The notes beneath the pieces were generated by a model, which saw only the letters and a list, made by a program, of their open reading frames with translations, was not told the DNA's origin and ran no database searches. A program made the position numbers and the translations under genes. Source: Sharpea azabuensis DSM 18934 (GTDB lineage: Bacteria > Bacillota_I > Bacilli_A > Erysipelotrichales > Coprobacillaceae). From it: a stretch of DNA of 63,122 nucleotides. Shown piece after piece: positions 18,055 to 26,864 of the stretch (positions are counted from its first letter, which is position 1; each line of letters begins with the position of its first letter). The DNA is taken from NCBI RefSeq assembly GCF_000702165.1, contig NZ_JNKU01000006.1, positions 1-63,122 on the forward strand, read 5' to 3'.

Positions 18055-18717
18055 TTATTTTTCTTTTTCAAGATAATATTTCTTCAAATATTTATCCAAC
18101 ACGATCATCAAAACAATCATTAATGCAATCAACCCTAATAGAATAATACCAAGTTCTAAAAAGAATGTTTCAGGAAATATAGAAATAATAGGATCAATAC
18201 GTGGATCAATCAGCCAGTAGTTATTACGAAATATCAGCTGATGCATAAGTGTAAATGCCCCATCAAAGTTAATCGCCATAAAACTTCCCACAATACCAAT
18301 AATCACAATCAAGACAATCGGTGTTGTTTTTAGAAACATATGCCTTTTCTCTTTAAGAGTTGTATGAATAAGAGGAATTAATAGAAGTGTGGAGAGAAGA
18401 AAATAGATCTGAATGACTCCTAGAACTTTCTTTACATCCGCAAAATGAATACGCGTTGCCTCGCTTGTAATGAGTTTGCTGGAAACTTGCATTGATGTAT
18501 GGGTCAATAGTGATAAATAGTGAATGATATTGGTATAATTCTCTTTAATCTGTGTTGATGACATATTGACAAGCTCTGGTAAATGAAAGGAATTGACTTG
18601 TTGGTTATAGAGGATGGGGGATAGGAAGGTGGTAAGAATGATTGCTAAGGCAATTATCCAGAATGCTAAGAGAAGGGTGATGAGTTTTTCTTTTTTGGTA
18701 CTAAGTTGAAAAAACAT
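18055..18717 (-). CDS. TIGR01906 (DUF1461) integral membrane protein
   Basis: 220 aa with about five membrane helices and the family signature FRNNYWLIDPRIDPIISIFPETFF before the last helix. The function of the family is unknown. I chose ATG 18717, preceded by TTGGAG. The open frame runs back to 18771, but that would translate through the trmL terminator hairpin. Expression probably depends on read-through of that terminator or a local promoter. Confidence 0.82.
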   Translation of the reverse strand: MFFQLSTKKEKLITLLLAFWIIALAIILTTFLSPILYNQQVNSFHLPELVNMSSTQIKENYTNIIHYLSLLTHTSMQVSSKLITSEATRIHFADVKKVLGVIQIYFLLSTLLLIPLIHTTLKEKRHMFLKTTPIVLIVIIGIVGSFMAINFDGAFTLMHQLIFRNNYWLIDPRIDPIISIFPETFFLELGIILLGLIALMIVLMIVLDKYLKKYYLEKEK

Positions 18718-18727
18718 ATAAGTCTCC

Positions 18728-18752
18728 AAAAAAAGCATGGAAAATCCATGCT
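18728..18752 (-). terminator. Terminator/attenuator hairpin between trmL and the DUF1461 gene
   Basis: AGCATGGA/TCCATGCT form a perfect 8-bp stem with a 3-base loop, followed on the minus strand by six T. It overlaps the trmL stop codon and precedes the ribosome binding site of the next gene by a few bases. Confidence 0.75.
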
Positions 18753-19276
18753 TAATAACGCTTTGTATCACTTTCTTCAGTTAAGAAATGTTCACCCTTC
18801 TGGACTTCATGACGTACTAAGTCAGGGAAATCCTGCTGTCTTAAGCATTCATAAATACCAATAGCGACGGTATTTGAGAGATTGAGTGAACGGCTATCTG
18901 CATACATTGGAATACGTACACATTCCTCTAAGTGCGCACGAAGAATATCATGAGGAATGCCATCATGTTCATGACCAAACAAGAGATAATGATCTCCTTC
19001 TTCTGTATAGTTAGCTTCTGAATAGGTTTGATTGGAATAACGTGTATAGAAATGATAATGTCCTGGATTCTTAAATTCAAAGTCTTCCCAATCTTCATAA
19101 ATTGTAAGTTTTAAGTCCTTGATATAATCTAGGCCAGCTCTTTTCATATGTTTATCATCCAATGAGAATCCCATTGGCTTAATAATATGTAGATGTGTGT
19201 TGGTTGCCACACAAGTACGCATGATATTACCAGTATTCTGAGGAATAGCTGGATGGATTAATACGATATGATTCAT
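18752..19276 (-). CDS. trmL: tRNA (cytidine/uridine(34)-2'-O)-methyltransferase TrmL
   Basis: 174 aa SPOUT methyltransferase with IVLIHPAIPQNTGNIMRTC at the N-terminus and the knot motifs LLFGHEHDGIP and VRIPMYADSRSLNLSNTVAI. TrmL methylates the ribose of the wobble base 34 of certain leucine tRNAs using SAM. The length is slightly above E. coli TrmL (157 aa). Its ATG overlaps the stop of rdgB by one base. Confidence 0.95.
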   Translation of the reverse strand: MNHIVLIHPAIPQNTGNIMRTCVATNTHLHIIKPMGFSLDDKHMKRAGLDYIKDLKLTIYEDWEDFEFKNPGHYHFYTRYSNQTYSEANYTEEGDHYLLFGHEHDGIPHDILRAHLEECVRIPMYADSRSLNLSNTVAIGIYECLRQQDFPDLVRHEVQKGEHFLTEESDTKRY

Positions 19277-19872
19277 TACTTATTCTCCTCCAAATAACGA
19301 TAAAGATCTCTTAGTGCTTTGGCACGATGAGAATACTGATTCTTCTCTTCCATTGTCATTTCAGCACTTGTTTTCTTTAATGGTGGGAAATAGAAGATAG
19401 GATCATAGCCAAAACCATTCTCTCCGGCAATATGATCATTGACAAGACCTTCAAATGTTTCTTTAAAGACTTTTGTCTCTTGATCAGGTATAGCTAATGC
19501 CATGGCACAAACGAAACGACAGCTACGTTTTTCCCCTTCAACTCCCGCTAGCTTATCAATAATTGCCTGATTCTTTATATCATAGCTTGTATCATGCCCC
19601 ATCCATCTTGCACTATAGATGCCTGGTTCTTTATTTAAATAATCAACTTCTAAACCTGAGTCATCGGCTAAAACAGGACGTTGCACTTGTTTCATAATGC
19701 TTTCAGCTTTAATAATGGCATTCTCTTCAAATGTTGTACCATTTTCTTCAATATCTACATCATCCCCTAAGACATCCTTCATGCTTAAGACATGGATATC
19801 TAAAGGTTCAAGCATGGCTTTAATTTCTTTGATTTTTCCTTGATTACCACTTGCGACAATAATCTCTTTCAT
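19276..19872 (-). CDS. rdgB: XTP/dITP diphosphatase (RdgB/HAM1)
   Basis: 198 aa with the family start IIVASGNQGKIKEIKAML, the metal site VLADDSGLEVDYLN, PGIYSARW and the C-terminal GFGYDPIFYFP and SHRAKAL. It hydrolyses XTP, ITP and dITP to monophosphates and so keeps deaminated purines out of nucleic acids. It is the first gene of the minus-strand run rdgB-trmL. An 85-base gap to chbG holds the divergent promoters. Confidence 0.96.
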   Translation of the reverse strand: MKEIIVASGNQGKIKEIKAMLEPLDIHVLSMKDVLGDDVDIEENGTTFEENAIIKAESIMKQVQRPVLADDSGLEVDYLNKEPGIYSARWMGHDTSYDIKNQAIIDKLAGVEGEKRSCRFVCAMALAIPDQETKVFKETFEGLVNDHIAGENGFGYDPIFYFPPLKKTSAEMTMEEKNQYSHRAKALRDLYRYLEENK

Positions 19873-19957
19873 ATCTTTTTTTCCTCAACTTTGCATCTAT
19901 TATACAATAATATTCACGAAAAGAAAGAATCTTTAGTATAATGGTGGTGGTGATAAA

Positions 19958-20689
19958 ATGAAAAAGTTAATTATTAATGCGGATGATTTTGGTTTAACAC
20001 ATGGATGTAATCAAGGCATCCTGGAAGGTCATAAAAAAGGCCTTATTTCTTCAACAACAGTCATGATGACATGTCCTGATATCGAGAAAAGCTTAGCTCT
20101 ACTTGAAGGCGTAGATGATTTAGGGATTGGTGTTCATCTTTGTATCACATCCGGTCATCCATTAACTGCTGGACAAAGCTTTAGAGACAGGGATGGGAGT
20201 TTTAGAAAACGTAACACCTATCTTCATGGCATTGATTGTGATATTGACGAAGTCTATCAGGAATGGAAAGCACAGATTGATACTTTTATCAAACTCACAG
20301 GTCGCAAGCCCGATCATTTCGATAGCCATCATCATATTCATCTCATGCCTCGTTTCCTTGATGTCACAAGAAAGCTATCTCAAGAATACAACTTACCAAT
20401 AAGGCAGGACAAAAGAACCTTGACAGATCAGCCCTTTGTGCAATGTTTTACTGACTTCCATGCTTCCAATGCCAACATCGAGACATTAAAAAAGATTATC
20501 ACTATGCCTGAAGAAAACATTGAAATCATGACCCATCCTGCTTTTGTAGATGAAGAACTTTGTAGGATTTCTTCTTATAGTGTGGAAAGAAAAGTGGAAC
20601 TTGATTTCTGGATGGATTCAGAAACAAAAGCCTTTCTCAATGAACATCATATAGCCATTACAAACTATACAAAAATAGCGAAGCACTAA
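19958..20689 (+). CDS. ChbG/HpnK (YdjC) family carbohydrate deacetylase
   Basis: 243 aa. INADDFGLTHGCNQGI supplies the metal-binding Asp pair, GIGVHLCITSG the next His, and DSHHHIHLMP and EIMTHPAFVD the remaining histidines. These enzymes remove acetyl groups from N-acetylated sugars such as diacetylchitobiose-6-phosphate. It stands alone without chb PTS genes, so the substrate is uncertain. It ends in a strong hairpin containing its stop codon. Confidence 0.9.
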   Translation: MKKLIINADDFGLTHGCNQGILEGHKKGLISSTTVMMTCPDIEKSLALLEGVDDLGIGVHLCITSGHPLTAGQSFRDRDGSFRKRNTYLHGIDCDIDEVYQEWKAQIDTFIKLTGRKPDHFDSHHHIHLMPRFLDVTRKLSQEYNLPIRQDKRTLTDQPFVQCFTDFHASNANIETLKKIITMPEENIEIMTHPAFVDEELCRISSYSVERKVELDFWMDSETKAFLNEHHIAITNYTKIAKH

Positions 20690-20706
20690 GCTTCGCATTT
20701 TTATTC
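20678..20706. terminator. Terminator, chbG and convergent PAP2 gene
   Basis: GCGAAGC and GCTTCGC pair around ACTAA, followed by ATTTTTATT. The chbG stop codon is in the hairpin. Confidence 0.8.
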
Positions 20707-21327
20707 AAATAAACCAGAATAATAAACCTTTTGACACCAGCGATGATCCAAATGACTCATCACATAATGCTTGAGTAAGATTGTGAGTGAATAACCAACT
20801 ATTGCTGAGAAAAAGCCAACAAGCATACCACCAATAACATCACTAGGATAATGAACCATAAGATAATTACGAGACATACCCATAACAATGACAAAGATAA
20901 ATCCTAGCCAGCTATATTTTTTATTACAAGTCAAAAAGATAGCTGTCATTGCAGCCATGGTAGCTGTTGCATGTCCACTAGGGAACGAATACTCGCCAAC
21001 ATGTACACTTCCAACATACTTCCACCAGCTTATATATTCAGGATGACCTGATTGAAATGGTCTATATCTACCAATATAGTTCTTTAAAAATACATTTCCA
21101 ACAATAAAACCAATAGCCATCGAAACAACCATCACAAGCCCCACTTTTCTTGTCTTCTTAAAGAATAATAATATGATTGCGATAGCGAGAAGTGGCAAGC
21201 CTTTCTCAACATCAAAGAAATAACTCACTAATCTAAAGAATGGTGTTACGGCATTATTTGTAGAAACAGCTAAGTTGTGATAAAACTGCAACAAAGAATA
21301 ATCAAATGCATGTATAAAATTCATCAT
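20701..21327 (-). CDS. PAP2-family membrane phosphatase
   Basis: 208 aa with about six membrane helices and all three phosphatase motifs: KNYIGRYRP, SFPSGHATATMAA and SRNYLMVHYPSDVIGG. Members dephosphorylate phosphatidate, undecaprenyl pyrophosphate or phosphatidylglycerol phosphate at the membrane. A role in undecaprenyl-phosphate recycling is plausible but not proven. Its ATG overlaps the stop of the upstream acetyltransferase gene (ATGA). Confidence 0.9.
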   Translation of the reverse strand: MMNFIHAFDYSLLQFYHNLAVSTNNAVTPFFRLVSYFFDVEKGLPLLAIAIILLFFKKTRKVGLVMVVSMAIGFIVGNVFLKNYIGRYRPFQSGHPEYISWWKYVGSVHVGEYSFPSGHATATMAAMTAIFLTCNKKYSWLGFIFVIVMGMSRNYLMVHYPSDVIGGMLVGFFSAIVGYSLTILLKHYVMSHLDHRWCQKVYYSGLFE

Positions 21328-21902
21328 TTTTCATTTCTCCTGACATCTTTTGCTTCAATAGCCCTGATGATCTTACAAGGATTTCCTCCGGCAATAACAT
21401 AGGGAGGAATATCATTAGTGACAACTGATCCTGGAATAATGTAAGCACCTTGATTTATTCTGACATTAGGACAGATGACACTGCCACCACCAATATACAC
21501 ATGATCATGAATAAAGACTGGCATGCTTCTTTCATAACCAAGACTACGATCTTGTTCATTATAAGGGGTTATACTTGTGAGAATCGTGACATTGGCACCA
21601 ATAGTCACCTGATTACCAATAATAACTTTATTTGTATCTTCAATAGAAAGATTCTTTTTCGCATAGAAGTTATAACCCACTTCAATATTATAGCCATAAA
21701 CACATTGAAAAGGCTGCTCGATCATCAACTCCCCTGAGGCATGAATAAGACTCTTGATTTTTTCATCAAGATAAGCACGATCACGGGGACTTGTACTATT
21801 ATACGCAATAAGTGCTGTTGTGCAATCATCTCTTTCATCTATGAGTTCTTCATTCCAGGGTTGATAGACTTCCCCCTTCAACATTTTTTCTTTTTCCGTC
21901 AT
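21324..21902 (-). CDS. Maltose/galactoside O-acetyltransferase family
   Basis: 192 aa. A Maa-type N-terminal domain (MLKGEVYQPWNEELIDERDD) is followed by a left-handed beta-helix of hexapeptide repeats (VIIGNQVTIGANVTILTSIT, VYIGGGSVICPNVRINQGAY) and the CoA-binding end SVVTNDIPPYVIAGGNPCKIIRAI. It transfers acetyl from acetyl-CoA to a sugar hydroxyl. I chose ATG 21902 (AAGGAC upstream); a longer open frame overlaps the previous gene. It is the middle gene of EIIB-like/maa/PAP2. Confidence 0.92.
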   Translation of the reverse strand: MTEKEKMLKGEVYQPWNEELIDERDDCTTALIAYNSTSPRDRAYLDEKIKSLIHASGELMIEQPFQCVYGYNIEVGYNFYAKKNLSIEDTNKVIIGNQVTIGANVTILTSITPYNEQDRSLGYERSMPVFIHDHVYIGGGSVICPNVRINQGAYIIPGSVVTNDIPPYVIAGGNPCKIIRAIEAKDVRRNEK

Positions 21903-21903
21903 A

Positions 21904-22503
21904 TTATTTGTCCTTATTATAGAGATCTTGAATACGATTATAGAGCTTAGCACAGTCATATGTCGCAAAGATATCCGTTGGAATGGTATCAATAGGTACA
22001 TCCTTTATTGTTTCTCTAAGCTTGTCTGTGGCATAGCGTATTTGTGGGGCAACAAGAATAAGATCATAATTATGGGCAATGGCCGGTACATCACATAGTG
22101 CTGCAGCATCAATGGAATAAGGTGCATGGGATAAAGCCAGATAGTTATTCATCTTCATCTTGAAATAACTCGTTGTCATGCCGCCACTGCAACAAAGCAA
22201 AACTCTCTCTTTATGTACAGTCCCCTTTCTTGTCAATTCCTTCATCATGGCACGATAAAAGGAGACGGCAAGAGGATAGTGCTTAAATTCATAATGAAGA
22301 TAGAAATGCATATCCCCATAACGATCATTCACCCATTCTTCATGCATGCCATTTTCCCGCATAATAAGTGTCGCTGACTTATCTTCATACATGAAGATCA
22401 ATGTTTCATGATCCTTTTGTTTTACTGTTACACCTTCATAATCACTTGCATGCATACTCGCCCACAAGTGAAATACCGCCCTATTTTCCTTAAATAAATC
22501 CAT
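21904..22503 (-). CDS. Orphan PTS EIIB (lactose/cellobiose type) domain fused to an unknown N-terminal domain
   Basis: 199 aa. Residues 1-100 are uncharacterised, with FYLHYEF near 67-73. Residues 101-199 match an EIIB domain: the phosphocysteine loop VLLCCSGGMTTSYF (Cys105 likely phosphorylated), YDLILVAPQIRY and VPIDTIPTDIFATYD. No EIIA or EIIC is encoded nearby. The layout and the first-half motif recur at 10337-10939. It could relay PTS phosphorylation state. It lies two bases from the acetyltransferase start. Confidence 0.75.
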   Translation of the reverse strand: MDLFKENRAVFHLWASMHASDYEGVTVKQKDHETLIFMYEDKSATLIMRENGMHEEWVNDRYGDMHFYLHYEFKHYPLAVSFYRAMMKELTRKGTVHKERVLLCCSGGMTTSYFKMKMNNYLALSHAPYSIDAAALCDVPAIAHNYDLILVAPQIRYATDKLRETIKDVPIDTIPTDIFATYDCAKLYNRIQDLYNKDK

Positions 22504-22578
22504 ATTCTTACCCTCTTATCTCTATCTTAAGATGATTTTAACATTTTTTCAACACACAGATCATAAGAGGAAATTGCT

Positions 22579-23037
22579 TTAAAGCCTTAATCCTTTTATA
22601 TCCTTAATGCGTGTTAGAATGACATTTGTCGTCATATGTTTAATGCCAGGAAGTTGATCCATCACATTATGTAAGAAGCTATCCATTTCATCCTGACTGC
22701 TTAATAAGGCATGAACATGAAGATGATAGTCTCCCGTTGTACGATAAAGCTGTGTGATATGATCCTGACTATTCAATATCTCAACAACCTCCCTAAAAGA
22801 CTCGGGTCTTGTCTCAATATCAAAATAAAGCGAAATCGCATCACTCATCTTTTGAGGATTAAGTATAGTTGTATAACCTTCAATAACTCCTTTTTTCTCT
22901 AATTCATCAATATGATTCTTAATTGCGACTCTTGAAAGACCTAGCTTTTCTGCAATTTGTGAATAAGTATAGCGCGCATTCTCAATTAATAATGCGATAA
23001 TCTTTTGATCAATGTCATTTAAGCCTTCTAAAAACAT
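22579..23037 (-). CDS. Lrp/AsnC family transcriptional regulator
   Basis: 152 aa: an N-terminal winged helix (LNDIDQKIIALLIENARYTY, QIAEKLGLSRVAIKNHIDEL) and a C-terminal RAM domain (TTGDYHLHVHALLSSQDEMD) that binds amino acids and forms dimers and octamers. It is divergent from the MATE gene and may regulate it. ATG 23037 was preferred to 23040 for spacing to GGTGAT; the two differ by one residue. Confidence 0.92.
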   Translation of the reverse strand: MFLEGLNDIDQKIIALLIENARYTYSQIAEKLGLSRVAIKNHIDELEKKGVIEGYTTILNPQKMSDAISLYFDIETRPESFREVVEILNSQDHITQLYRTTGDYHLHVHALLSSQDEMDSFLHNVMDQLPGIKHMTTNVILTRIKDIKGLRL

Positions 23038-23167
23038 CATTTCATCACCCCATATAATGTATCATCACTCACTTGACATGACAATATGAAACTACTAGAT
23101 TATAATTTGTAACATTATTAAGTTATATATTTCATATATTAATCATGATATAACAAGGTGAATGATT

Positions 23168-24499
23168 ATGTATTATAAACTGACTGAAGGATCCATCCCA
23201 AAGAATCTCATTTTATTTGCCCTGCCAATGATTGCCGGCAACCTCCTCCAACAAATCTATAACATCACCGATACACTTATTGTTGGACAGTTTATTGGTG
23301 TTCATGCCCTTGGTGCAGTTGGTTCGGCTTATGCCCTGATGGTCTTCTTGACTTCTATTTTTATTGGTTTATCAATGGGCATTGGATCATTGTTTTCCAT
23401 CTATTATGGAGCCAAAAATGATCATGCTCTTAAAACAGCAATTGTGCATGCCTTCTTCTTAGTGATTGGTGTGGCTTTGACTTTGACAGTCCTCTCATAT
23501 CTATTGATCCATCCCATTCTCACTTTCCTCAATGTCCCTACAGTCATCGTGCCGGATTTGAAAACATACTTAATGTGGATTTTAAGTGGAATGGTTGCTG
23601 TGGCCTTTTATAATTTCTTTGCCTCTCTTTTACGTGCTGTTGGCAATTCAACCATCCCGCTCTACTTCTTAGCTTTTTCCGCCATCACCAACATCCTTCT
23701 TGATAGCCTATTTGTGATTGTCTTTCAAATGGGTATTGCAGGAGCAGCGATTGCGACAGTCATTGCCCAATATCTCAGTGCGATAGGCATTACATTTTAT
23801 GTACTGACAAAATGCAAGTCACTCTTGCCGACAAGAGAACATTTTTATTATGACAAGGCCATCCTAAAAAGCATCACCAAATTCTCTCTTCTTACCTGCC
23901 TCCAACAATCTTGTATGAATTTTGGCATTCTTCTCATTCAACGTCTTGTCAATAGCTTTGGGGCTGTGACGATGGCTGGATTTGGGGCCGGTGTTAAGAT
24001 TGATACTTTTGCCTATTTACCCGTCCAGGATTTTGGCAATGCCTTTTCAACCTTCGTTGCCCAAAACTATGGAGCAGGAAAGAAAGAGCGCTTAAGAGAC
24101 GGCATAAAAATAGCTTGTCTTTTAAGTACCGCCTTTTCTCTTGTGGCTTCTCTTTTTGTTTGCCTTTTTGCGAAGCATCTGATGATGGTATTTGTCAAGA
24201 GTGAGGAGATAGAAGTCATCCTCTCAGGCGTCCATTATTTACGTATTGAAGGTGCTTTTTATGTTAGCATTGGGATTCTCTTCTTACTTTATGGGCTATA
24301 TCGTTCCATGAATCAGCCCCTCATGTCCCTAGTTTTAACTATTATTTCCCTAGGCTTACGTGTTGTCCTTGCTTACAGCCTTGCACCTTTCTTTCATGAA
24401 ACAGGTGTTTGGATTTCTATTCCAATTGGCTGGTTTATCGCTGATGCATTTGGATTCTACTATTACTTTAAGCATCGCTCAGTTCTCATGAAAGAATAG
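23168..24499 (+). CDS. MATE family efflux transporter
   Basis: 443 aa with twelve predicted membrane helices in two related halves. The N-terminus (SIPKNLILFALPMIAGNLLQ, IYNITDTLIVGQFIG) and QNYGAGKKERLRDGI are typical of MATE exporters, which expel cationic compounds using Na+ or H+ gradients. I chose ATG 23168, seven bases after AAGGTG; the ATG at 23162 is too close to it. It is a single gene, divergent from the Lrp regulator, and the 127-base gap is very AT-rich. Confidence 0.93.
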   Translation: MYYKLTEGSIPKNLILFALPMIAGNLLQQIYNITDTLIVGQFIGVHALGAVGSAYALMVFLTSIFIGLSMGIGSLFSIYYGAKNDHALKTAIVHAFFLVIGVALTLTVLSYLLIHPILTFLNVPTVIVPDLKTYLMWILSGMVAVAFYNFFASLLRAVGNSTIPLYFLAFSAITNILLDSLFVIVFQMGIAGAAIATVIAQYLSAIGITFYVLTKCKSLLPTREHFYYDKAILKSITKFSLLTCLQQSCMNFGILLIQRLVNSFGAVTMAGFGAGVKIDTFAYLPVQDFGNAFSTFVAQNYGAGKKERLRDGIKIACLLSTAFSLVASLFVCLFAKHLMMVFVKSEEIEVILSGVHYLRIEGAFYVSIGILFLLYGLYRSMNQPLMSLVLTIISLGLRVVLAYSLAPFFHETGVWISIPIGWFIADAFGFYYYFKHRSVLMKE

Positions 24500-24567
24500 C
24501 CTGCTTTTTTAGCGTTTTTAAAGATACCTTATGTCATTTGTGCTATACTTAGCGCTAGGTGATGAAT

Positions 24568-26316
24568 ATGAAAGAATTACAGAAATTATTAAAAGAAAAC
24601 AACATTGATTATTACATTGTTCCTACTGATGATGATCATCAGTCAGAATATGTAGGAAATTACTATCGTGTAAGAGAATTTCTCTCTGGTTTTACTGGTT
24701 CTGCTGGTACTTTGGTTATCGGACAGGATGATGCCTATTTATGGACTGATGGCCGTTATTTCATTCAGGCCGCTAAACAGCTTAAAGACGGTATTCAGCT
24801 CATGAAAATGGCTGAGCCTGGTGTTCCTACAATTGAAGAATTCCTTGTTGAACACTTAAATGAAAATAGTGTTCTTGCCTTTGATCCAAAGGTCATGACA
24901 GCCCGTTTTGTGATTGATCTAGAAAATGCCATGGATGATAGCTTAGAACTTGATCCTATTGATTTCACTGATCAAGTATGGCATGATCGCCCAGAAAAAT
25001 CTCATGAAAAAGCTTTTATCTATGATACAAAGTATCATGGTGTGGATGCATCTATTAAGCTTGAAGATATTCGTTCCTATATGGATATGAATGGCTGTGA
25101 TGCCCATCTTGTCTCTTCCTTAGATGATATTGCTTGGATCTTTAATATTCGTGGTAATGATATTGAATATTCTCCAACAGTATTAGCTTTTGCCCTTATT
25201 GAAAAAGACAAAGCTGCTCTCTATCTACAAAATGGTGTCTATGATGATGAAATGAAGGATTATTATGCTTCTATTGGTGTGACGATTAAGGACTATGATG
25301 CCATTTATGAAGATGTAAGCAAGCTTGAAGGCACATTGCTTGTAGACTTAAATGCGATTAACTATGCACTTTATGAATCCATCAATTGTGAGATTGCCGA
25401 TGGCATCAATCCATCACAATACTTCAAGAGCACAAAGAACGAAGTGGAAATTGCCAATACAAAAAATGCCCATCTCAAAGATGGTGTGGCCGTAACACGT
25501 TTTATGTACTGGCTCAAGCACAATGTTGGTCATGTACCAATGAGTGAAATAAGCGTTGCTGATAAGCTTGAAGATTATCGTCGTGAACAGGACCTCTTCT
25601 TAGAACCTTCATTTGCGACAATCTGTGCCTATGGTTCCAATGGTGCCATCATTCACTACCAGGCTACAAAAGAAAGCAATGCCACAATCAGCAATAAGGG
25701 CATGTTGATGATTGATAGTGGTGGACAGTACTTAGATGGTACAACAGATATTACACGTACATTTGTCCTAGGTGATCTTTCAAACGAAGAACGTCATGAC
25801 TTTACACTTGTCGCAAAGAGCTGGCTCCATCTCATGTATGCACGTTTCCCTCATGGCATGACAGGTATTAACCTAGATACCTATGCTCGTGCACCAATGT
25901 GGGCAGAAGGCAAGGATTTCAAACATGGCACTGGTCATGGTGTTGGTCATTTACTCAATGTCCATGAAGGTCCACAAGGCATTCGTCCAAAACAACGTAC
26001 TGGTGAAAATGCTGTCTTTGAAGCTGGCATGATTACAAGTGATGAACCAGGTTACTATCGTGAAGGCCATTATGGTATTCGCCACGAAAACGAACTTCTC
26101 TGTGTAGAAGATGGTGAAACAGAATATGGCACATTCTTAAGATTTGAACCACTTACATATGTCCCACTAGACTTAGATGGTATTGATACAAACATGTTGA
26201 CGGATGAAGAAAAGGCTATGTTGAATGATTACCATCAATTCGTTTACGAAAAGATTGCCCCATTACTCAACGATGAAGAAAGAGAATGGTTAAGCATTTA
26301 TACAAGAGAGATTTAA
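24568..26316 (+). CDS. pepP: Xaa-Pro aminopeptidase (M24B), long creatinase-fold form
   Basis: 582 aa with two N-terminal creatinase-like domains and a C-terminal M24 catalytic domain. The metal ligands are visible in LMIDSGGQYLDGTTDITRTF (two Asp), GTGHGVGHLLNVHEGP (His), ITSDEPGYY (Glu) and GIRHENELL (Glu). It removes N-terminal residues preceding proline. The length fits the three-domain form related to eukaryotic APP1 rather than the 350-440-aa forms. ATG 24568 follows AGGTGA. The next gene starts after one base. Confidence 0.93.
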   Translation: MKELQKLLKENNIDYYIVPTDDDHQSEYVGNYYRVREFLSGFTGSAGTLVIGQDDAYLWTDGRYFIQAAKQLKDGIQLMKMAEPGVPTIEEFLVEHLNENSVLAFDPKVMTARFVIDLENAMDDSLELDPIDFTDQVWHDRPEKSHEKAFIYDTKYHGVDASIKLEDIRSYMDMNGCDAHLVSSLDDIAWIFNIRGNDIEYSPTVLAFALIEKDKAALYLQNGVYDDEMKDYYASIGVTIKDYDAIYEDVSKLEGTLLVDLNAINYALYESINCEIADGINPSQYFKSTKNEVEIANTKNAHLKDGVAVTRFMYWLKHNVGHVPMSEISVADKLEDYRREQDLFLEPSFATICAYGSNGAIIHYQATKESNATISNKGMLMIDSGGQYLDGTTDITRTFVLGDLSNEERHDFTLVAKSWLHLMYARFPHGMTGINLDTYARAPMWAEGKDFKHGTGHGVGHLLNVHEGPQGIRPKQRTGENAVFEAGMITSDEPGYYREGHYGIRHENELLCVEDGETEYGTFLRFEPLTYVPLDLDGIDTNMLTDEEKAMLNDYHQFVYEKIAPLLNDEEREWLSIYTREI

Positions 26317-26317
26317 A

Positions 26318-26746
26318 ATGAATACACTTTATGACCGTTATCCCAATCTCGAACAACATCCAACCGCAGGATTAATCGTTTTGATTCTGACAGTTATTGC
26401 CATGTGGAAGATTTTCAACAAAGCTGGTCGTTCTGGCATTCTGTCACTCATTCCTGTTGTCAATACATGGGTACTCTTTGAAATTGCTGGTTTTCCTGGC
26501 ATCGTTTCCTTATTTGGCTGGATTGGCTTGTTGTGCTTAGGCTTAGTAGCTATTCCTGCTCTTGGGGCTTTATTGATGTTTGTAGGACTAGCACTTATCC
26601 TGATTTTCTTAGTAGCTTGCCTGATCTTCAATTTCCGTCTTTCAAGTGCCTTTGGTCATGGTTTTCTCTTTGGCCTAGGCTTATGCTTCTTTAATACGAT
26701 TTTCTTGTTGATTCTTGGATTTGGTTCTTCAGAATATCAAGGTTAA
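26318..26746 (+). CDS. Small membrane protein, DUF5684-like
   Basis: 142 aa with four predicted helices. MWKIFNKAGRSGILSLIPVVNTWVLFEI resembles the DUF5684 signature, in which a helix is followed by KAG..GW.SLIP..N. Similar domains are found in signal-peptidase-associated and other small membrane proteins of unknown function. It is translated directly after pepP (one-base gap), without a clear separate ribosome binding site beyond AGAGAG. Confidence 0.7.
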   Translation: MNTLYDRYPNLEQHPTAGLIVLILTVIAMWKIFNKAGRSGILSLIPVVNTWVLFEIAGFPGIVSLFGWIGLLCLGLVAIPALGALLMFVGLALILIFLVACLIFNFRLSSAFGHGFLFGLGLCFFNTIFLLILGFGSSEYQG

Positions 26747-26757
26747 TCCTAGAACTT

Positions 26758-26784
26758 GAGGTCTCTTAGCAGACCTCTTTTTCT
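26758..26784 (+). terminator. Terminator of the pepP operon
   Basis: GAGGTCT and AGACCTC pair around CTTAGC, followed by TTTTTC. Confidence 0.85.
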
Positions 26785-26833
26785 TCAATGACATATTATG
26801 TTTTACAATATTTTTTATTACAGTTTCATAAAT

Positions 26834-26860
26834 AAAAAAAGCGGCATCAAGTGTCGCTTT
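26834..26860 (-). terminator. Terminator of queT
   Basis: On the minus strand AAAGCGACA and TGCCGCTTT form a stem with one mismatch, followed by T7. Confidence 0.7.
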
Positions 26861-26864
26861 TGGT

